Source: Saccharospirillaceae bacterium
Lineage (GTDB): Bacteria > Pseudomonadota > Gammaproteobacteria > Pseudomonadales > Natronospirillaceae
Assembly (NCBI GenBank): GCA_007116635.1
Contig: SKIB01000017.1
Span: 1-37,800 of the forward strand
Direction of reading: 5' to 3'
Length of the DNA: 37,800 bases
This document shows, in pieces, positions 25,849 to 34,477 of this stretch; position 1 is the stretch's first letter, and each line of letters begins with the position of its first letter. The position numbers and the translations under genes were made by a program. The notes beneath the pieces are model-generated. The model did not search any database. It saw only the letters and a program-made list of their open reading frames with translations, and was not told where the DNA came from.

Positions 25849-26687
25849 CGCACCATCTCCCCTGGCAATGTATGGCCACGGCCGATTAGGGCCTGAGATA
25901 CTGAGTCAGGTGACCAAAGCTCAGCATTATAGGTTAACAATCCAATGGTACGATCAAGCCGGCCCAGCAATTGATGGTCAAATTCCAAGCGAACGGCTGC
26001 TGCCTTGGCATCCTGACCACTGACTGGCCAACGGTCAACCCACTGCCCCCCACGGTCATCAATGCTCAACACACTAAAGTTAACATCTTCCAAGCCTATG
26101 ATTAAAGGCTGAGTGACGACATTGGGCTGACGCACAACAGCATCCAACCCATCTAACAGATGGCGTAACAAGCAGCCAGTTGCAAGATCCTCAGGGTAAT
26201 CAGGCACTACAGTGCGACAATCTGGGTGAAACTGATATTGGACCCGTCTTAGGTTAGAACGTTTGCCTGCAAAGTTCGGCGGCAAGTAACTACCAGATCG
26301 AGTAAACTCCAATCGTTGCTCTTCTAGGATGAGAGGTGGCAATAACTCATAAATGGTACGGTTAAAATCATTGGCTAATAAGGTAACGTACTCAGGTTCA
26401 AACAAACCTGCCATATCTACCGCTGTTGATCGACGCACAGGACGCCCAGGAAGGTGAAACTGCAAATCCTCTTGCAATAAGCGAAAGCCTAGATCAAAAC
26501 CATTGATTGCTTGCTCCCGTGTTTCAAGTTGTCCCTGGCTGGCGACAATGTTTTGTAAAAAAACCGTGGCGGCACCAGCAACAAAAGCCATAATGGTTAA
26601 TGCCAATAACAACTCAATCAAAGTAAAGCCCTTGGACTTGCAAGCCTTGGTCGAAAGCTTGAGGTCGTTATTGAAAACTAAGCGCAC
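25845..26687 (-). CDS. gspJ: Type II secretion minor pseudopilin J
   Basis: 280 aa. The prepilin peptidase site is SKG-FTLIELLLALTIMAF after a 19-residue basic leader. The GspJ body contains LLQEDLQFHLPGRPVR near 71-86, the usual place of the D-L motif. GspJ joins GspI and GspK in the tip complex of the pseudopilus. It starts with GTG at 26687, preceded by GGAGG six bases upstream and directly after the gspI stop. Confidence 0.93.
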   Translation of the reverse strand: MRLVFNNDLKLSTKACKSKGFTLIELLLALTIMAFVAGAATVFLQNIVASQGQLETREQAINGFDLGFRLLQEDLQFHLPGRPVRRSTAVDMAGLFEPEYVTLLANDFNRTIYELLPPLILEEQRLEFTRSGSYLPPNFAGKRSNLRRVQYQFHPDCRTVVPDYPEDLATGCLLRHLLDGLDAVVRQPNVVTQPLIIGLEDVNFSVLSIDDRGGQWVDRWPVSGQDAKAAAVRLEFDHQLLGRLDRTIGLLTYNAELWSPDSVSQALIGRGHTLPGEMVR

Positions 26688-27149
26688 CTAGGGCCTCCGC
26701 ATCAAAAATGAGAGCACAAAATTGGGTTCGTCTTCAGTGCCTTCTAAGCGTTCAAGATCAGTAATCAGCAAGTCATAACGATTAATGTTTTGCGCTAAAT
26801 CGTTATCAGGTACAGCGCTTTCAATAATCTGTAGATCCCATTCAAGACCAGCAAAAGAAAGGCGCTCTTGGCTGCTGCCTTGGCGCTCACCCAATAGCAA
26901 CTGCTGACGAGTTTCTTCAGCAAGCCAGCGAGCAATTTGAGCGCGCTCTAGTGCATCAGCATTAATGACTACTTGACGAACGCTACTACTAATAGCAACC
27001 GACACCAGCGCGAAGACCGTTAAAGCAACCAGCACTTCAATGAGGGTAAAACCTAAATTTTGTTGCTTAGTTTGACGCATGTTCAGACTCATAGCACCAG
27101 CACTCAATGAACTAAAAACTAGTTTCTCATGAGTTATGGGTTTAATCAT
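26688..27149 (-). CDS. gspI: Type II secretion minor pseudopilin I
   Basis: 153 aa from the chosen start. The cleavage site is NLG-FTLIEVLVALTVFALVSVAI. The body has ARWLAEETRQQLLLG, the A-E/N-x-x-x-x-x-L element of GspI. The ATG at 27149 overlaps the gspH stop (ATGA) and has GGAG six bases upstream, so it is preferred to the ATG at 27161. The leader before the cleavage site is still long (about 31 residues); an internal Met (MSLNMRQTKQQNLG) could be the true start. Confidence 0.93.
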   Translation of the reverse strand: MIKPITHEKLVFSSLSAGAMSLNMRQTKQQNLGFTLIEVLVALTVFALVSVAISSSVRQVVINADALERAQIARWLAEETRQQLLLGERQGSSQERLSFAGLEWDLQIIESAVPDNDLAQNINRYDLLITDLERLEGTEDEPNFVLSFLMRRP

Positions 27150-27634
27150 GGTTGACTCCATGAGAAGCGAGGACGATTAACACCATCGGCTTTTAATTGC
27201 GCTTGCTGATCTTCAAGCTGAAAAGCTATTTGAAACTCCGGCAAATAAAGACCATCAGCAAAGATCAAGCTTAATGGTTGTTGATCTTGCGCACCCTGTA
27301 CAACAAAGCCTTCTGCAATTGAAAAACGCCTCTCTGGGTCGGTGAAAACTGGCTGTTGCTGGCCGGCATCATCTTCCTGCCATTCAGTGACCTGAGCAAA
27401 GTAGTATTGATCCTGATAAAAAAAGAAACCAATTTCGGTATTCAGGGCCTGCGCTCGAACCTGAGTGGCGGCAAAACGGTCAGCCAGCAAGCGCATTTCT
27501 TGTTCGACCTCTAAACGTTGATTACCACCGCCCACGCTCAGCACAATGGCACCGCCAGCAAGGGCAATGATGGTCAGCACCAGGATCAACTCGACCAGGG
27601 TAAAACCCTGATGCTGCATGCGCAGGTTTGGCAT
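27146..27634 (-). CDS. gspH: Type II secretion minor pseudopilin H
   Basis: 162 aa. The prepilin site is HQG-FTLVELILVLTIIALAGG with a short basic leader, followed by the GspH/FimT-like domain: EMRLLADRFAATQVRAQALNTEIGFFF near 56-82 and FADGLYLPEFQIAF near the end. It is a minor pseudopilin of the T2SS. The ATG shares one base with the gspG stop. Confidence 0.93.
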   Translation of the reverse strand: MPNLRMQHQGFTLVELILVLTIIALAGGAIVLSVGGGNQRLEVEQEMRLLADRFAATQVRAQALNTEIGFFFYQDQYYFAQVTEWQEDDAGQQQPVFTDPERRFSIAEGFVVQGAQDQQPLSLIFADGLYLPEFQIAFQLEDQQAQLKADGVNRPRFSWSQP

Positions 27635-28023
27635 CAGCGATCTGTTGAGCGAATTTCCCTAGCCTCGCCCTCACCTCCGGCCTGGCCGTCGGTGCCGTAG
27701 GAAATGATTACATAGGTATTACCCGTAATGTCATAATCATAGGGGTTACCCCATGGATCGGTAGGCAAGCGTTGAATGAACTTAGGCACTAAAGCCTCGA
27801 GCCCCTCATCTCTTGTAGGATAACGCCGATTCTCTAAGCGATAACGCTCCAGAGCGGTTTCAATGGTGCGAAAGTCAGCCTGTACCACCTTTACGGCAGC
27901 ATCGTAATCCTGACCGCGAAAGTTCTGGACCACAACACCGGTAATGATGGCTAGGATGACCAAAACCACCAACAGTTCAATCAGCGTGAAGCCGCGTTGA
28001 TGTTTATTATGTTGTTGCTGCAT
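27634..28023 (-). CDS. gspG: Type II secretion major pseudopilin G
   Basis: 129 aa. The cleavage site is QRG-FTLIELLVVLVILAII, with Glu5. The conserved GspG body includes RYRLENRRYPTRDEGLEALV, the LPTDPWGNPYDYD loop and the calcium-binding YGTDGQAGGEGEAREI at the C-terminus. This is the main subunit of the pseudopilus. The ATG has AGG six bases upstream. It is separated from gspF by 23 nt, the largest gap in the gsp run. Confidence 0.97.
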   Translation of the reverse strand: MQQQHNKHQRGFTLIELLVVLVILAIITGVVVQNFRGQDYDAAVKVVQADFRTIETALERYRLENRRYPTRDEGLEALVPKFIQRLPTDPWGNPYDYDITGNTYVIISYGTDGQAGGEGEAREIRSTDR

Positions 28024-28046
28024 AGGTTACCTATTGGTTAACGAAA

Positions 28047-29258
28047 TTAAAAAGTGCTGTTTTGTGTCATCGGCAGCACCACCGACAATACAATAAACAA
28101 TACCACTGAGCCGAGAATAAGCAAAATTAAGGGTTCGAATAATGTCACAATGGTAGTAACCAAGTCCTTTACGGTTCGTTCTTGCGCCGCAGCTGAACGC
28201 TCCAGCATTTGATCCAGCTCTCCGCTCTTTTCACCGGAGGCGATCATGTGCACCATCATGGGCGGAAAAAATCGTGATTCTTTTAACGATAGGCTGAGAC
28301 TACCGCCCTCCTTCACCTGTTTCATTGCTCGTTCAAGGGCATAGCTCATGGGCAGAACGGACACCACCTGAGCGGCGATCTGCATGGCATCCACCAAGGG
28401 TACGCCACTGCGGGTCAAAATGGCCAAGGTGCTGGTGTAACGCCCAACATTAAAGCCACGCAAAATTTTACCCACCAGAGGCAACCTGAGCAACAAAGCA
28501 TGGGTTTTGGCGCGTCTGGGCTCGGCTTGATTCCATTGGCGCAAGGCCAAAACAAGAAAAGCGATGCACAGTAAGATCAGCCACCACCAGGCCTGCAAGC
28601 CCTCAGACAAGCCCAACAAAAACAGGGTTGGTGCGGGTAGCTCTTGGCCACTGGCCATCATGCTGTCGATCAGACCAGGCATGACCTGCACCAGAAGCAG
28701 CACCACCACACCAATGGCCACCAGCAACAAAATTGCAGGATAGGTTGCGGCCTGAGTAATTCGAGAGCGTGTTTCTTGCTGGCTTTCGACATAGTCTGCC
28801 AAGCGTTCGAGCACAGCATCCAAATTGCCGGACTTTTCACCAGCCGAGACAGTGGCTCGATAAAGAGGAGGAAATGCACGTTTAAATGAACCCAAGGATT
28901 CAGCCAAACCATAGCCTTCCAACACCTTAGAACGCACGGCCATAATAATGCTACGGATGCGCTTCTTTTCACTCTGATCGGCCAACGCACGCAAACACTC
29001 TTCTAGTGGTAAGCCTGAGGCTACCAGGGTGGCAAGTTGGCGAGTAATAAGCGACAAATCCGCCACAGACATACTGGGCGACAAAAAACTAAAGCCCGAA
29101 GCCGAAGACTGACTTTGCTCACTGGCTTGATCCACCTCAATAGGTAGCAGGCCTTGGTCACGTAATTGCTGCCGGGCCTGTTTAGCACTGTCGGACTCGA
29201 GCACTCCCTTAAGCTTTTTACCCTTGGCATTCACTGCCTGATAGTTAAAGGCCGCCAT
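28047..29258 (-). CDS. gspF: Type II secretion inner-membrane platform protein F
   Basis: 403 aa. It starts MAAFNYQAVNAKGKKLKGVLE and contains two cytoplasmic GspF domains (about 65-190 and 270-390; LITRQLATLVASGLPLEECL, and a second repeat around STLAILTRSGVPLVDAMQ) with three transmembrane helices (about 172-194, 222-240 and 375-398). It is the polytopic core of the inner-membrane assembly platform. It begins one base after the gspE stop with an AGGGGG ribosome site. Confidence 0.96.
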   Translation of the reverse strand: MAAFNYQAVNAKGKKLKGVLESDSAKQARQQLRDQGLLPIEVDQASEQSQSSASGFSFLSPSMSVADLSLITRQLATLVASGLPLEECLRALADQSEKKRIRSIIMAVRSKVLEGYGLAESLGSFKRAFPPLYRATVSAGEKSGNLDAVLERLADYVESQQETRSRITQAATYPAILLLVAIGVVVLLLVQVMPGLIDSMMASGQELPAPTLFLLGLSEGLQAWWWLILLCIAFLVLALRQWNQAEPRRAKTHALLLRLPLVGKILRGFNVGRYTSTLAILTRSGVPLVDAMQIAAQVVSVLPMSYALERAMKQVKEGGSLSLSLKESRFFPPMMVHMIASGEKSGELDQMLERSAAAQERTVKDLVTTIVTLFEPLILLILGSVVLFIVLSVVLPMTQNSTF

Positions 29259-29259
29259 A

Positions 29260-30750
29260 CTACCCCCTTGCTACTCGCAAAACTTCTTCAAGGGTTGTAT
29301 CACCAGCAAGAACCACCTCATAGCCATATTGAACAATGGACTCACTTTGCTTGCGCGCAGTCTTTTCCAATTCAATTTCACTGGCACGATCATGGATCTG
29401 CTGACGTAAAGACTCATCAATGCTAATCAATTCATATAAGCCTGTTCGACCCTTGTATCCAGTCTGGTTGCAAGAACTGCAGCCAACCGCATGGTAAAGC
29501 ATGGCTTTGTCTTTCTTCTTTAAACCCATGATATCGCGCTCGGCCTCTGAAGCAGGCTTGGCCTCTTTACAATCAGGGCATAGCCTTCGCACCAAACGCT
29601 GTGCTAGTACACCAATCAAACTGGAAGACAGCAAAAATGGTTCCACGCCCATATCATTCAAACGAGTAATGGCACCCACCGCACTATTGGTGTGCAAGGT
29701 CGAGAGCACTAAGTGGCCAGTTAAAGAGGCTTGGACTGCTATTTCTACCGTCTCGTAATCACGAATCTCACCAATCATTACTACGTCTGGATCTTGGCGC
29801 AAAATGGCGCGCAAACCTCGAGCAAAGGTCATGTCAGCCTTGGTATTAACCTGAGTCTGACCAACACCAGGCAAGCTGTATTCAATGGGGTCTTCTACCG
29901 TTAAGATATTGCGACTGCGGTCATTTAGGGCCTGCAAAGCAGCGTATAGAGTAGTGGTTTTACCCGAGCCAGTGGGGCCTGTAACCAGAATAATGCCATG
30001 TGGGCGGTTAATCAGTTTGCGCAGACGCAGCAAGGTTTCTTCACGCATACCAAGGTGACTGAGGTCTAACCTACCAGCTTGTTTATCCAGCAAACGCATT
30101 ACCACCCGTTCTCCATGATTGGATGGCAGTGTAGACACCCGCACATCCACCTCACGGCCAGCCAAGCGCAGGGCTATGCGACCGTCCTGTGGCACTCGCT
30201 TTTCTGCAATGTCGAGTTTGGCCATGACCTTGATGCGCGAGGTAAGCAAGGGAGCTAGAGCGCGCCTTGGGCGCAGCACCTCACGCAGCACACCATCAAC
30301 ACGAAAGCGAACAATTAGATGCTTCTCGTAGGTTTCAATATGAATATCAGAAGCATTCTCTTTCACTGCTTCGGACATAATGGCGTTAATCAAACGAATG
30401 ATGGGCGCATCGTCCTGCTGCTCAAGCAGGTCTTCTGTCTGCGGCAGAGCCTCAGCCAATGAGCCCAGGTCTAGATCAGTGCCGATTGCTTCAGCCGCTT
30501 GCATACTTTGCGAACCACTGGCTGCGTATAAATCATTAAGGCTCTGATTAAAAGAGTCTTCACTAACTCGCTGCAACTTAACCGGGCGGCCAAGCAAGCG
30601 CTGTGCTTCGACAATGGCTAGCGCAGAGGTCTGCTCTTGGCATAGCAATAGCACCTTTCCCTGATCATCCAAGCCCTGAGCCAGAACTTGATTTCGCCTC
30701 GCAAAGGCAAAAGGCAAAGGTGCAATCATTTCAGTTGGTTGTTGGCTCAT
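29260..30750 (-). CDS. gspE: Type II secretion ATPase E
   Basis: 496 aa. The cytoplasmic motor that drives pseudopilus assembly. The N-terminal N1/N2 domains lead to the ATPase core: Walker [11 protein letters not shown] (about 258-267), the Asp box around [17 protein letters not shown], Walker [13 protein letters not shown] (about 321-332) and the His box [13 protein letters not shown]. The zinc-binding four-cysteine element (CPDC, later CSSC, about 395-430) marks GspE/PilB-type secretion ATPases. The ATG at 30750 is preceded by AGG seven bases upstream; the TTG at 30756 lies just outside. It starts 9 nt after the stop of the kinase-like gene. Confidence 0.97.
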   Translation of the reverse strand: MSQQPTEMIAPLPFAFARRNQVLAQGLDDQGKVLLLCQEQTSALAIVEAQRLLGRPVKLQRVSEDSFNQSLNDLYAASGSQSMQAAEAIGTDLDLGSLAEALPQTEDLLEQQDDAPIIRLINAIMSEAVKENASDIHIETYEKHLIVRFRVDGVLREVLRPRRALAPLLTSRIKVMAKLDIAEKRVPQDGRIALRLAGREVDVRVSTLPSNHGERVVMRLLDKQAGRLDLSHLGMREETLLRLRKLINRPHGIILVTGPTGSGKTTTLYAALQALNDRSRNILTVEDPIEYSLPGVGQTQVNTKADMTFARGLRAILRQDPDVVMIGEIRDYETVEIAVQASLTGHLVLSTLHTNSAVGAITRLNDMGVEPFLLSSSLIGVLAQRLVRRLCPDCKEAKPASEAERDIMGLKKKDKAMLYHAVGCSSCNQTGYKGRTGLYELISIDESLRQQIHDRASEIELEKTARKQSESIVQYGYEVVLAGDTTLEEVLRVARG

Positions 30751-30759
30751 GGACAAACC

Positions 30760-32532
30760 TTATTGTTGTTCATTGTTGCTTTCAAAGCGGGTTAGTGACT
30801 CTAGAAATACTTGATGCAACTCTGCGCGTGAAACCGGCTTAGGAACCACTAACAAACCTGCTAGATCTTCTTTTAGGCTTTGTTGATGAGGATACGAGCA
30901 ATAGATCATCAACTGCGCCTGAGTTGTCAAACAGTAATCTTTAAGCTGCTGAATATACAAACTCGCTTGATCATCGTTCAAGCTTACAGGTAGATTGGCA
31001 AAAATAATGTTGGCTGGTTCATGCTCTAGATCGCTAAGCTGTTGAAAACATTGTGCCTTTATCTTCCAAGATTGCAACTCAGCCAACAAAGCCTTACCTC
31101 CCTTGACAGGCATACCTAACAAATTAACGCTTAATCCTGCCAACCGTCGCTCTGGATTAAATTGACGCTGTTGTTGGCTGGCCACCTCCAAGGGAACCAT
31201 GATCAACAGTTCAAAACTGTCGTCTTGACGAAAGCGATGCGTAATCTGCCCCTTCATCAATTTCAACAACTTTAGGCTGATTGCAAGGGGTAGATTACGT
31301 AGCAACAAATCTTCACTAGGTAAAGACTCATTAATCATTTTGTAGCCTTCTTCAAGATCGTTCACTAGATCCTGACCACTTCCTAAATGAGTACGCATTT
31401 GCCAGCGGAGCCAGTGAAAATTATCTTTCTCTAAACATGAAAGCTTAAAGCTAAGCTCACCTGGACGACTGGAGGCAATACAAAGAGTCAGTAAATTGGT
31501 TAGAACAGTAATGACATGAGGGCCATCTGCCACTACCCGCTCAGGGACATCAAAATTCTCCAAATAGCTCAGCTCTACATCCTTTTCATGAGCAATGGGA
31601 CCGCAGGTGTCCATAACCTGATCCGCCAGGCGACCAAGACTTTGAGTACTACGATCAATGAAAAACTGCTTATTGCGCAGAGCCGAATAGGCCTGCACAT
31701 CTGCAAGCATTCGGCCAATACTGTCACAGGTTCGCATCGCCAGTTTGATGCTTTGACGCTGATCATCGTTAGCCTGCAGTTGTTTTAGCGGCTCAAGGAA
31801 GTGATTCAATCGCTTTACTGGCTCATCAAGCATGGAAGCCATATTAGCGATCAGCAGGTGATTGATGTTTTGTTTAAAACCTTCACGAGCAGCTTTGGAA
31901 TTCTTATCACCCACCTGGTGTTGCAACTGAAAGATTTGATTACTTTGCGCCCAAAACACATCACTGATCTTGTTTTGTTCAATTTGTAGGTAAAGCATCA
32001 ACAGAGTTAAGCCAAGACTCACCACTACAAAAGACTGATAATCCACCAACAACAAACACAGGGCGGCCGGAAGCAATAACAACAACAGGTAAATTCGGCC
32101 AAACTGCTTAAATGGGGCATAAAGCATGGCTGATCCTGCGGCCATAGCGGTTTGAAAAATAAGCAACAGAGTCAATGCCAGATTAAATTCAGCCTTATAA
32201 AGTACCCAGAAACCCAAAAGATTCCAAAGTATTATGTTCGCAAGGGTGATGATAAAGAAGCGATCCCGCCAATAGGTAGCGCCTCGACCATGTAGACTGT
32301 CAAACCGCCAAACCCAATACAGGCGCAAAGGCACCATCAACAAAACAGCCACCATATTGAGTAGCAGCAAGTGATTGTCTAGCTGGTCACGCAAGAGGAA
32401 TGCCAGCATAAAGAGCATCACTAAAAAACTGAAAATACCAGTTCGGGAGCGCATGGCCATATCTCGGTCAAGTTGCTCTACCCAATTGCGATGCCTGGTA
32501 ATGTGATGATCAACAGTAAAAAACAAGGCCAC
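30760..32532 (-). CDS. Membrane hybrid histidine-kinase-like protein with degenerate kinase and receiver domains (pseudokinase)
   Basis: 590 aa. Six transmembrane helices (about 33-48, 56-72, 93-111, 117-135, 147-163, 166-183) with short loops are followed by a coiled linker and a HisKA-like region: HLLIANMASMLDEPVKRL (about 225-242) lines up with the usual ANMSHELRTPL, but the phospho-accepting His is replaced. The ATPase-like region (about 336-450) keeps the outline (VVADGPHVITVLTNLLTL; LPLAISLKLLKLMKGQI, like LAISKRLVELMGGxI) but lacks the N-box Asn pair and the DxGxG box. The last 120 residues look like a receiver domain: the KP dipeptide is kept (VVPKPVS, about 562-568), but the acidic pair and the phospho-Asp are gone (IIFANLPVS). 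I infer a catalytically inactive sensor or scaffold. It starts with GTG at 32532 and a strong GGAGG seven bases upstream, and it heads the gsp operon. Confidence 0.8.
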   Translation of the reverse strand: MALFFTVDHHITRHRNWVEQLDRDMAMRSRTGIFSFLVMLFMLAFLLRDQLDNHLLLLNMVAVLLMVPLRLYWVWRFDSLHGRGATYWRDRFFIITLANIILWNLLGFWVLYKAEFNLALTLLLIFQTAMAAGSAMLYAPFKQFGRIYLLLLLLPAALCLLLVDYQSFVVVSLGLTLLMLYLQIEQNKISDVFWAQSNQIFQLQHQVGDKNSKAAREGFKQNINHLLIANMASMLDEPVKRLNHFLEPLKQLQANDDQRQSIKLAMRTCDSIGRMLADVQAYSALRNKQFFIDRSTQSLGRLADQVMDTCGPIAHEKDVELSYLENFDVPERVVADGPHVITVLTNLLTLCIASSRPGELSFKLSCLEKDNFHWLRWQMRTHLGSGQDLVNDLEEGYKMINESLPSEDLLLRNLPLAISLKLLKLMKGQITHRFRQDDSFELLIMVPLEVASQQQRQFNPERRLAGLSVNLLGMPVKGGKALLAELQSWKIKAQCFQQLSDLEHEPANIIFANLPVSLNDDQASLYIQQLKDYCLTTQAQLMIYCSYPHQQSLKEDLAGLLVVPKPVSRAELHQVFLESLTRFESNNEQQ

Positions 32533-32599
32533 TAAAAAACCTCCGAACTCTAGCTGCGCCTAAACTAACAGGATAGTCCAGAAAAAGCAGCCTGAGCAC

Positions 32600-32611
32600 C
32601 TAAATATTTAG
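32600..32611. repeat. Perfect 12-nt palindrome upstream of the T2SS operon
   Basis: CTAAATATTTAG lies in the 101-nt gap between etfA and the first gene of the secretion operon. It could be a protein-binding site for this operon; no confident -10/-35 pair was found next to it. Confidence 0.4.
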
Positions 32612-32633
32612 CGGCCAATTTGTGGATTCTGGC

Positions 32634-33563
32634 TTATTTTGCCAGAGCCTTCATTAATTCAGGCACAGCAGTAAATAGATCAGCCTCTAATGCAAAGTCA
32701 GCCATCTGCATTATTGGTGCTTCTGGGTCCTTGTTAATCGCAACAATTAATTTGCTCTCTTTCATACCTGCCAGATGTTGAATAGCACCACTAATACCCA
32801 CCGCGACATAAAGCTCAGGGGCCACAATCTTACCTGTTTGCCCAACCTGATGATCATTGCTGATGAAACCGGCATCCACCGCTGCACGCGAGGCACCCAC
32901 AGCCGCACCCAGAGCATCGGCTAATTGTTCGACCAGCACAAACTGCTCCTTGCTACCCAAACCTCGACCACCACTGACCACGAGTTTCGCACTGCCCAAC
33001 TCAGGACGATCACTTTTGACCTGTTCACGGCTGACCAAACAACTTTGACTGGTCAATTTAGGCAGGGCAATGGGTTCAATGGCACAACTGGCTTGCTGGC
33101 CACAGGCAGCAAAGGCACTGGTGCGCACCGTGGCCACCACCCTACCCTCAACCTGCATTCTGGCTTGCAGGTTGCCGGCATAGATGGGACGCACAAAGAC
33201 CGAAGGGCCCTCAACAGCAATGATGTCAGACAACATCTCAAGGTCCAGCAGGGCGGCTGTGCGCGGCAAAAAGTCTTTGCCCGTGGTGCTGGCTGCGGCC
33301 AGGATCACCTGATAATCCTTGGCCAAATGGGTTGCTAACTGACTAATGGGCTCGGCAAGACCATATCCCAGTATAGGATCTTCAGCGACCAGTACTCGGT
33401 TAACACCCTCAAGCACACAGGCCTGCTGCGCCGCCTCATCGAGCGACTCACCAGCCAACAAAACATCCAGTTCGCCGCCCAACTGATTGGCACAGCCCAC
33501 CAGAGCAGGTAAATTGGCAGCTAATTGACCCTGCTGCAGGTCGGCGATCACTAATATTCGCAT
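32634..33563 (-). CDS. etfA: Electron transfer flavoprotein alpha subunit
   Basis: 309 aa, the normal length. With EtfB it forms the soluble FAD/AMP protein that collects electrons from acyl-CoA and other dehydrogenases. The FAD-binding C-terminal domain is clear: VVSGGRGLGSKEQF (about 195-208), GASRAAVDAGFISNDHQVGQTGKIVAPELYVAVGISGAIQHLAGM, and IVAINKDPEAPIMQMADFALEADLF near the end. The ATG shares one base with the etfB stop. Confidence 0.97.
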   Translation of the reverse strand: MRILVIADLQQGQLAANLPALVGCANQLGGELDVLLAGESLDEAAQQACVLEGVNRVLVAEDPILGYGLAEPISQLATHLAKDYQVILAAASTTGKDFLPRTAALLDLEMLSDIIAVEGPSVFVRPIYAGNLQARMQVEGRVVATVRTSAFAACGQQASCAIEPIALPKLTSQSCLVSREQVKSDRPELGSAKLVVSGGRGLGSKEQFVLVEQLADALGAAVGASRAAVDAGFISNDHQVGQTGKIVAPELYVAVGISGAIQHLAGMKESKLIVAINKDPEAPIMQMADFALEADLFTAVPELMKALAK

Positions 33564-34309
33564 CAGATTACCCTCGCTTGCTTTAATTTTTCGATCAACT
33601 CAGCCACATCAGCAACTTTTTGTCCTCCTTTGCGCTCTTGAGGTAATGCCACAGACAAGATTTGATGCTTGCTGAGCGCGAGACTGATGTGTTCACTCAG
33701 AGCAGACTTTTCCAATGGTTTTTGTTTGGCCTTCATAATGTCTGGCAACTTGGCAAATCGGGGCGTGTTTAGTCTTAGGTCACTGGAGATCACCATGGGC
33801 AGTTTGGCGGCAATGACCTCCAAACCCTGATCGGTCTCACGAGTCACCCGTACATTGTCTGCCTCCACTTCGACCTTAGAGGCAAAGGTGGCCTGCGGCC
33901 AACCCAACAAGGCCGCCAGCATTTGCGAGCTTTGATTGCTATCAGAATCAATGGCTTGCTTACCCATGAGCACCAAATTGGGCTTTTCTTCTTTGACCAC
34001 GGCCACAAGGGCTTTGGCCACCTGCAATGAACTAAGGGCCTGATCATGCCGCAACAAAATGGCACGATCCGCACCCAAGGCCAGAGCTTGGCGTAATTGT
34101 TCTTCGCATTTATCAGGGCCAATGCTGACCACCACCACCTCAGATGCCTTGCCTTGCTCCTTCAAACGAATGGCCTCTTCCAAGGCAATTTCACAAAAAG
34201 GGTTGATGGCCATTTTCAGATTACTGAGATCAACATCCGAACCGTCGGCGCGCACCCTAGGTTTGAGGCTGTAATCCAATGAGCGTTTGATACTGACTAA
34301 AATTTTCAT
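33563..34309 (-). CDS. etfB: Electron transfer flavoprotein beta subunit
   Basis: 248 aa. EtfB binds AMP and docks the partner dehydrogenases. Family text includes [19 protein letters not shown] (about 33-51), [41 protein letters not shown] (about 115-143) and [22 protein letters not shown] (about 177-198, carrying the recognition-loop region). The ATG at 34309 has GGAGG eight bases upstream. It is first in an etfB-etfA operon, divergent from ETF-QO. Confidence 0.97.
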   Translation of the reverse strand: MKILVSIKRSLDYSLKPRVRADGSDVDLSNLKMAINPFCEIALEEAIRLKEQGKASEVVVVSIGPDKCEEQLRQALALGADRAILLRHDQALSSLQVAKALVAVVKEEKPNLVLMGKQAIDSDSNQSSQMLAALLGWPQATFASKVEVEADNVRVTRETDQGLEVIAAKLPMVISSDLRLNTPRFAKLPDIMKAKQKPLEKSALSEHISLALSKHQILSVALPQERKGGQKVADVAELIEKLKQARVI

Positions 34310-34477
34310 GCCGAGTTCCTCCCAATGTCACAATGAGTATAGGCAAGAATTCGCTCTTTGGTTGTGGCCAAAAGGCAAAGATTACCCAAAAATAAGGAAA
34401 CAATAACCCTGTTTTGTTGAAAAATTGTCAGCACTGTGCCTGACTATAGGGTAAATGGTTAGCACTAAGGGTGACCA

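Noticed and set aside
34310-34477. Divergent promoters between etfBA and ETF-QO
   Set aside because: AT-rich stretches are present (for example around 34415-34455) but no -35/-10 pair with acceptable spacing was convincing.
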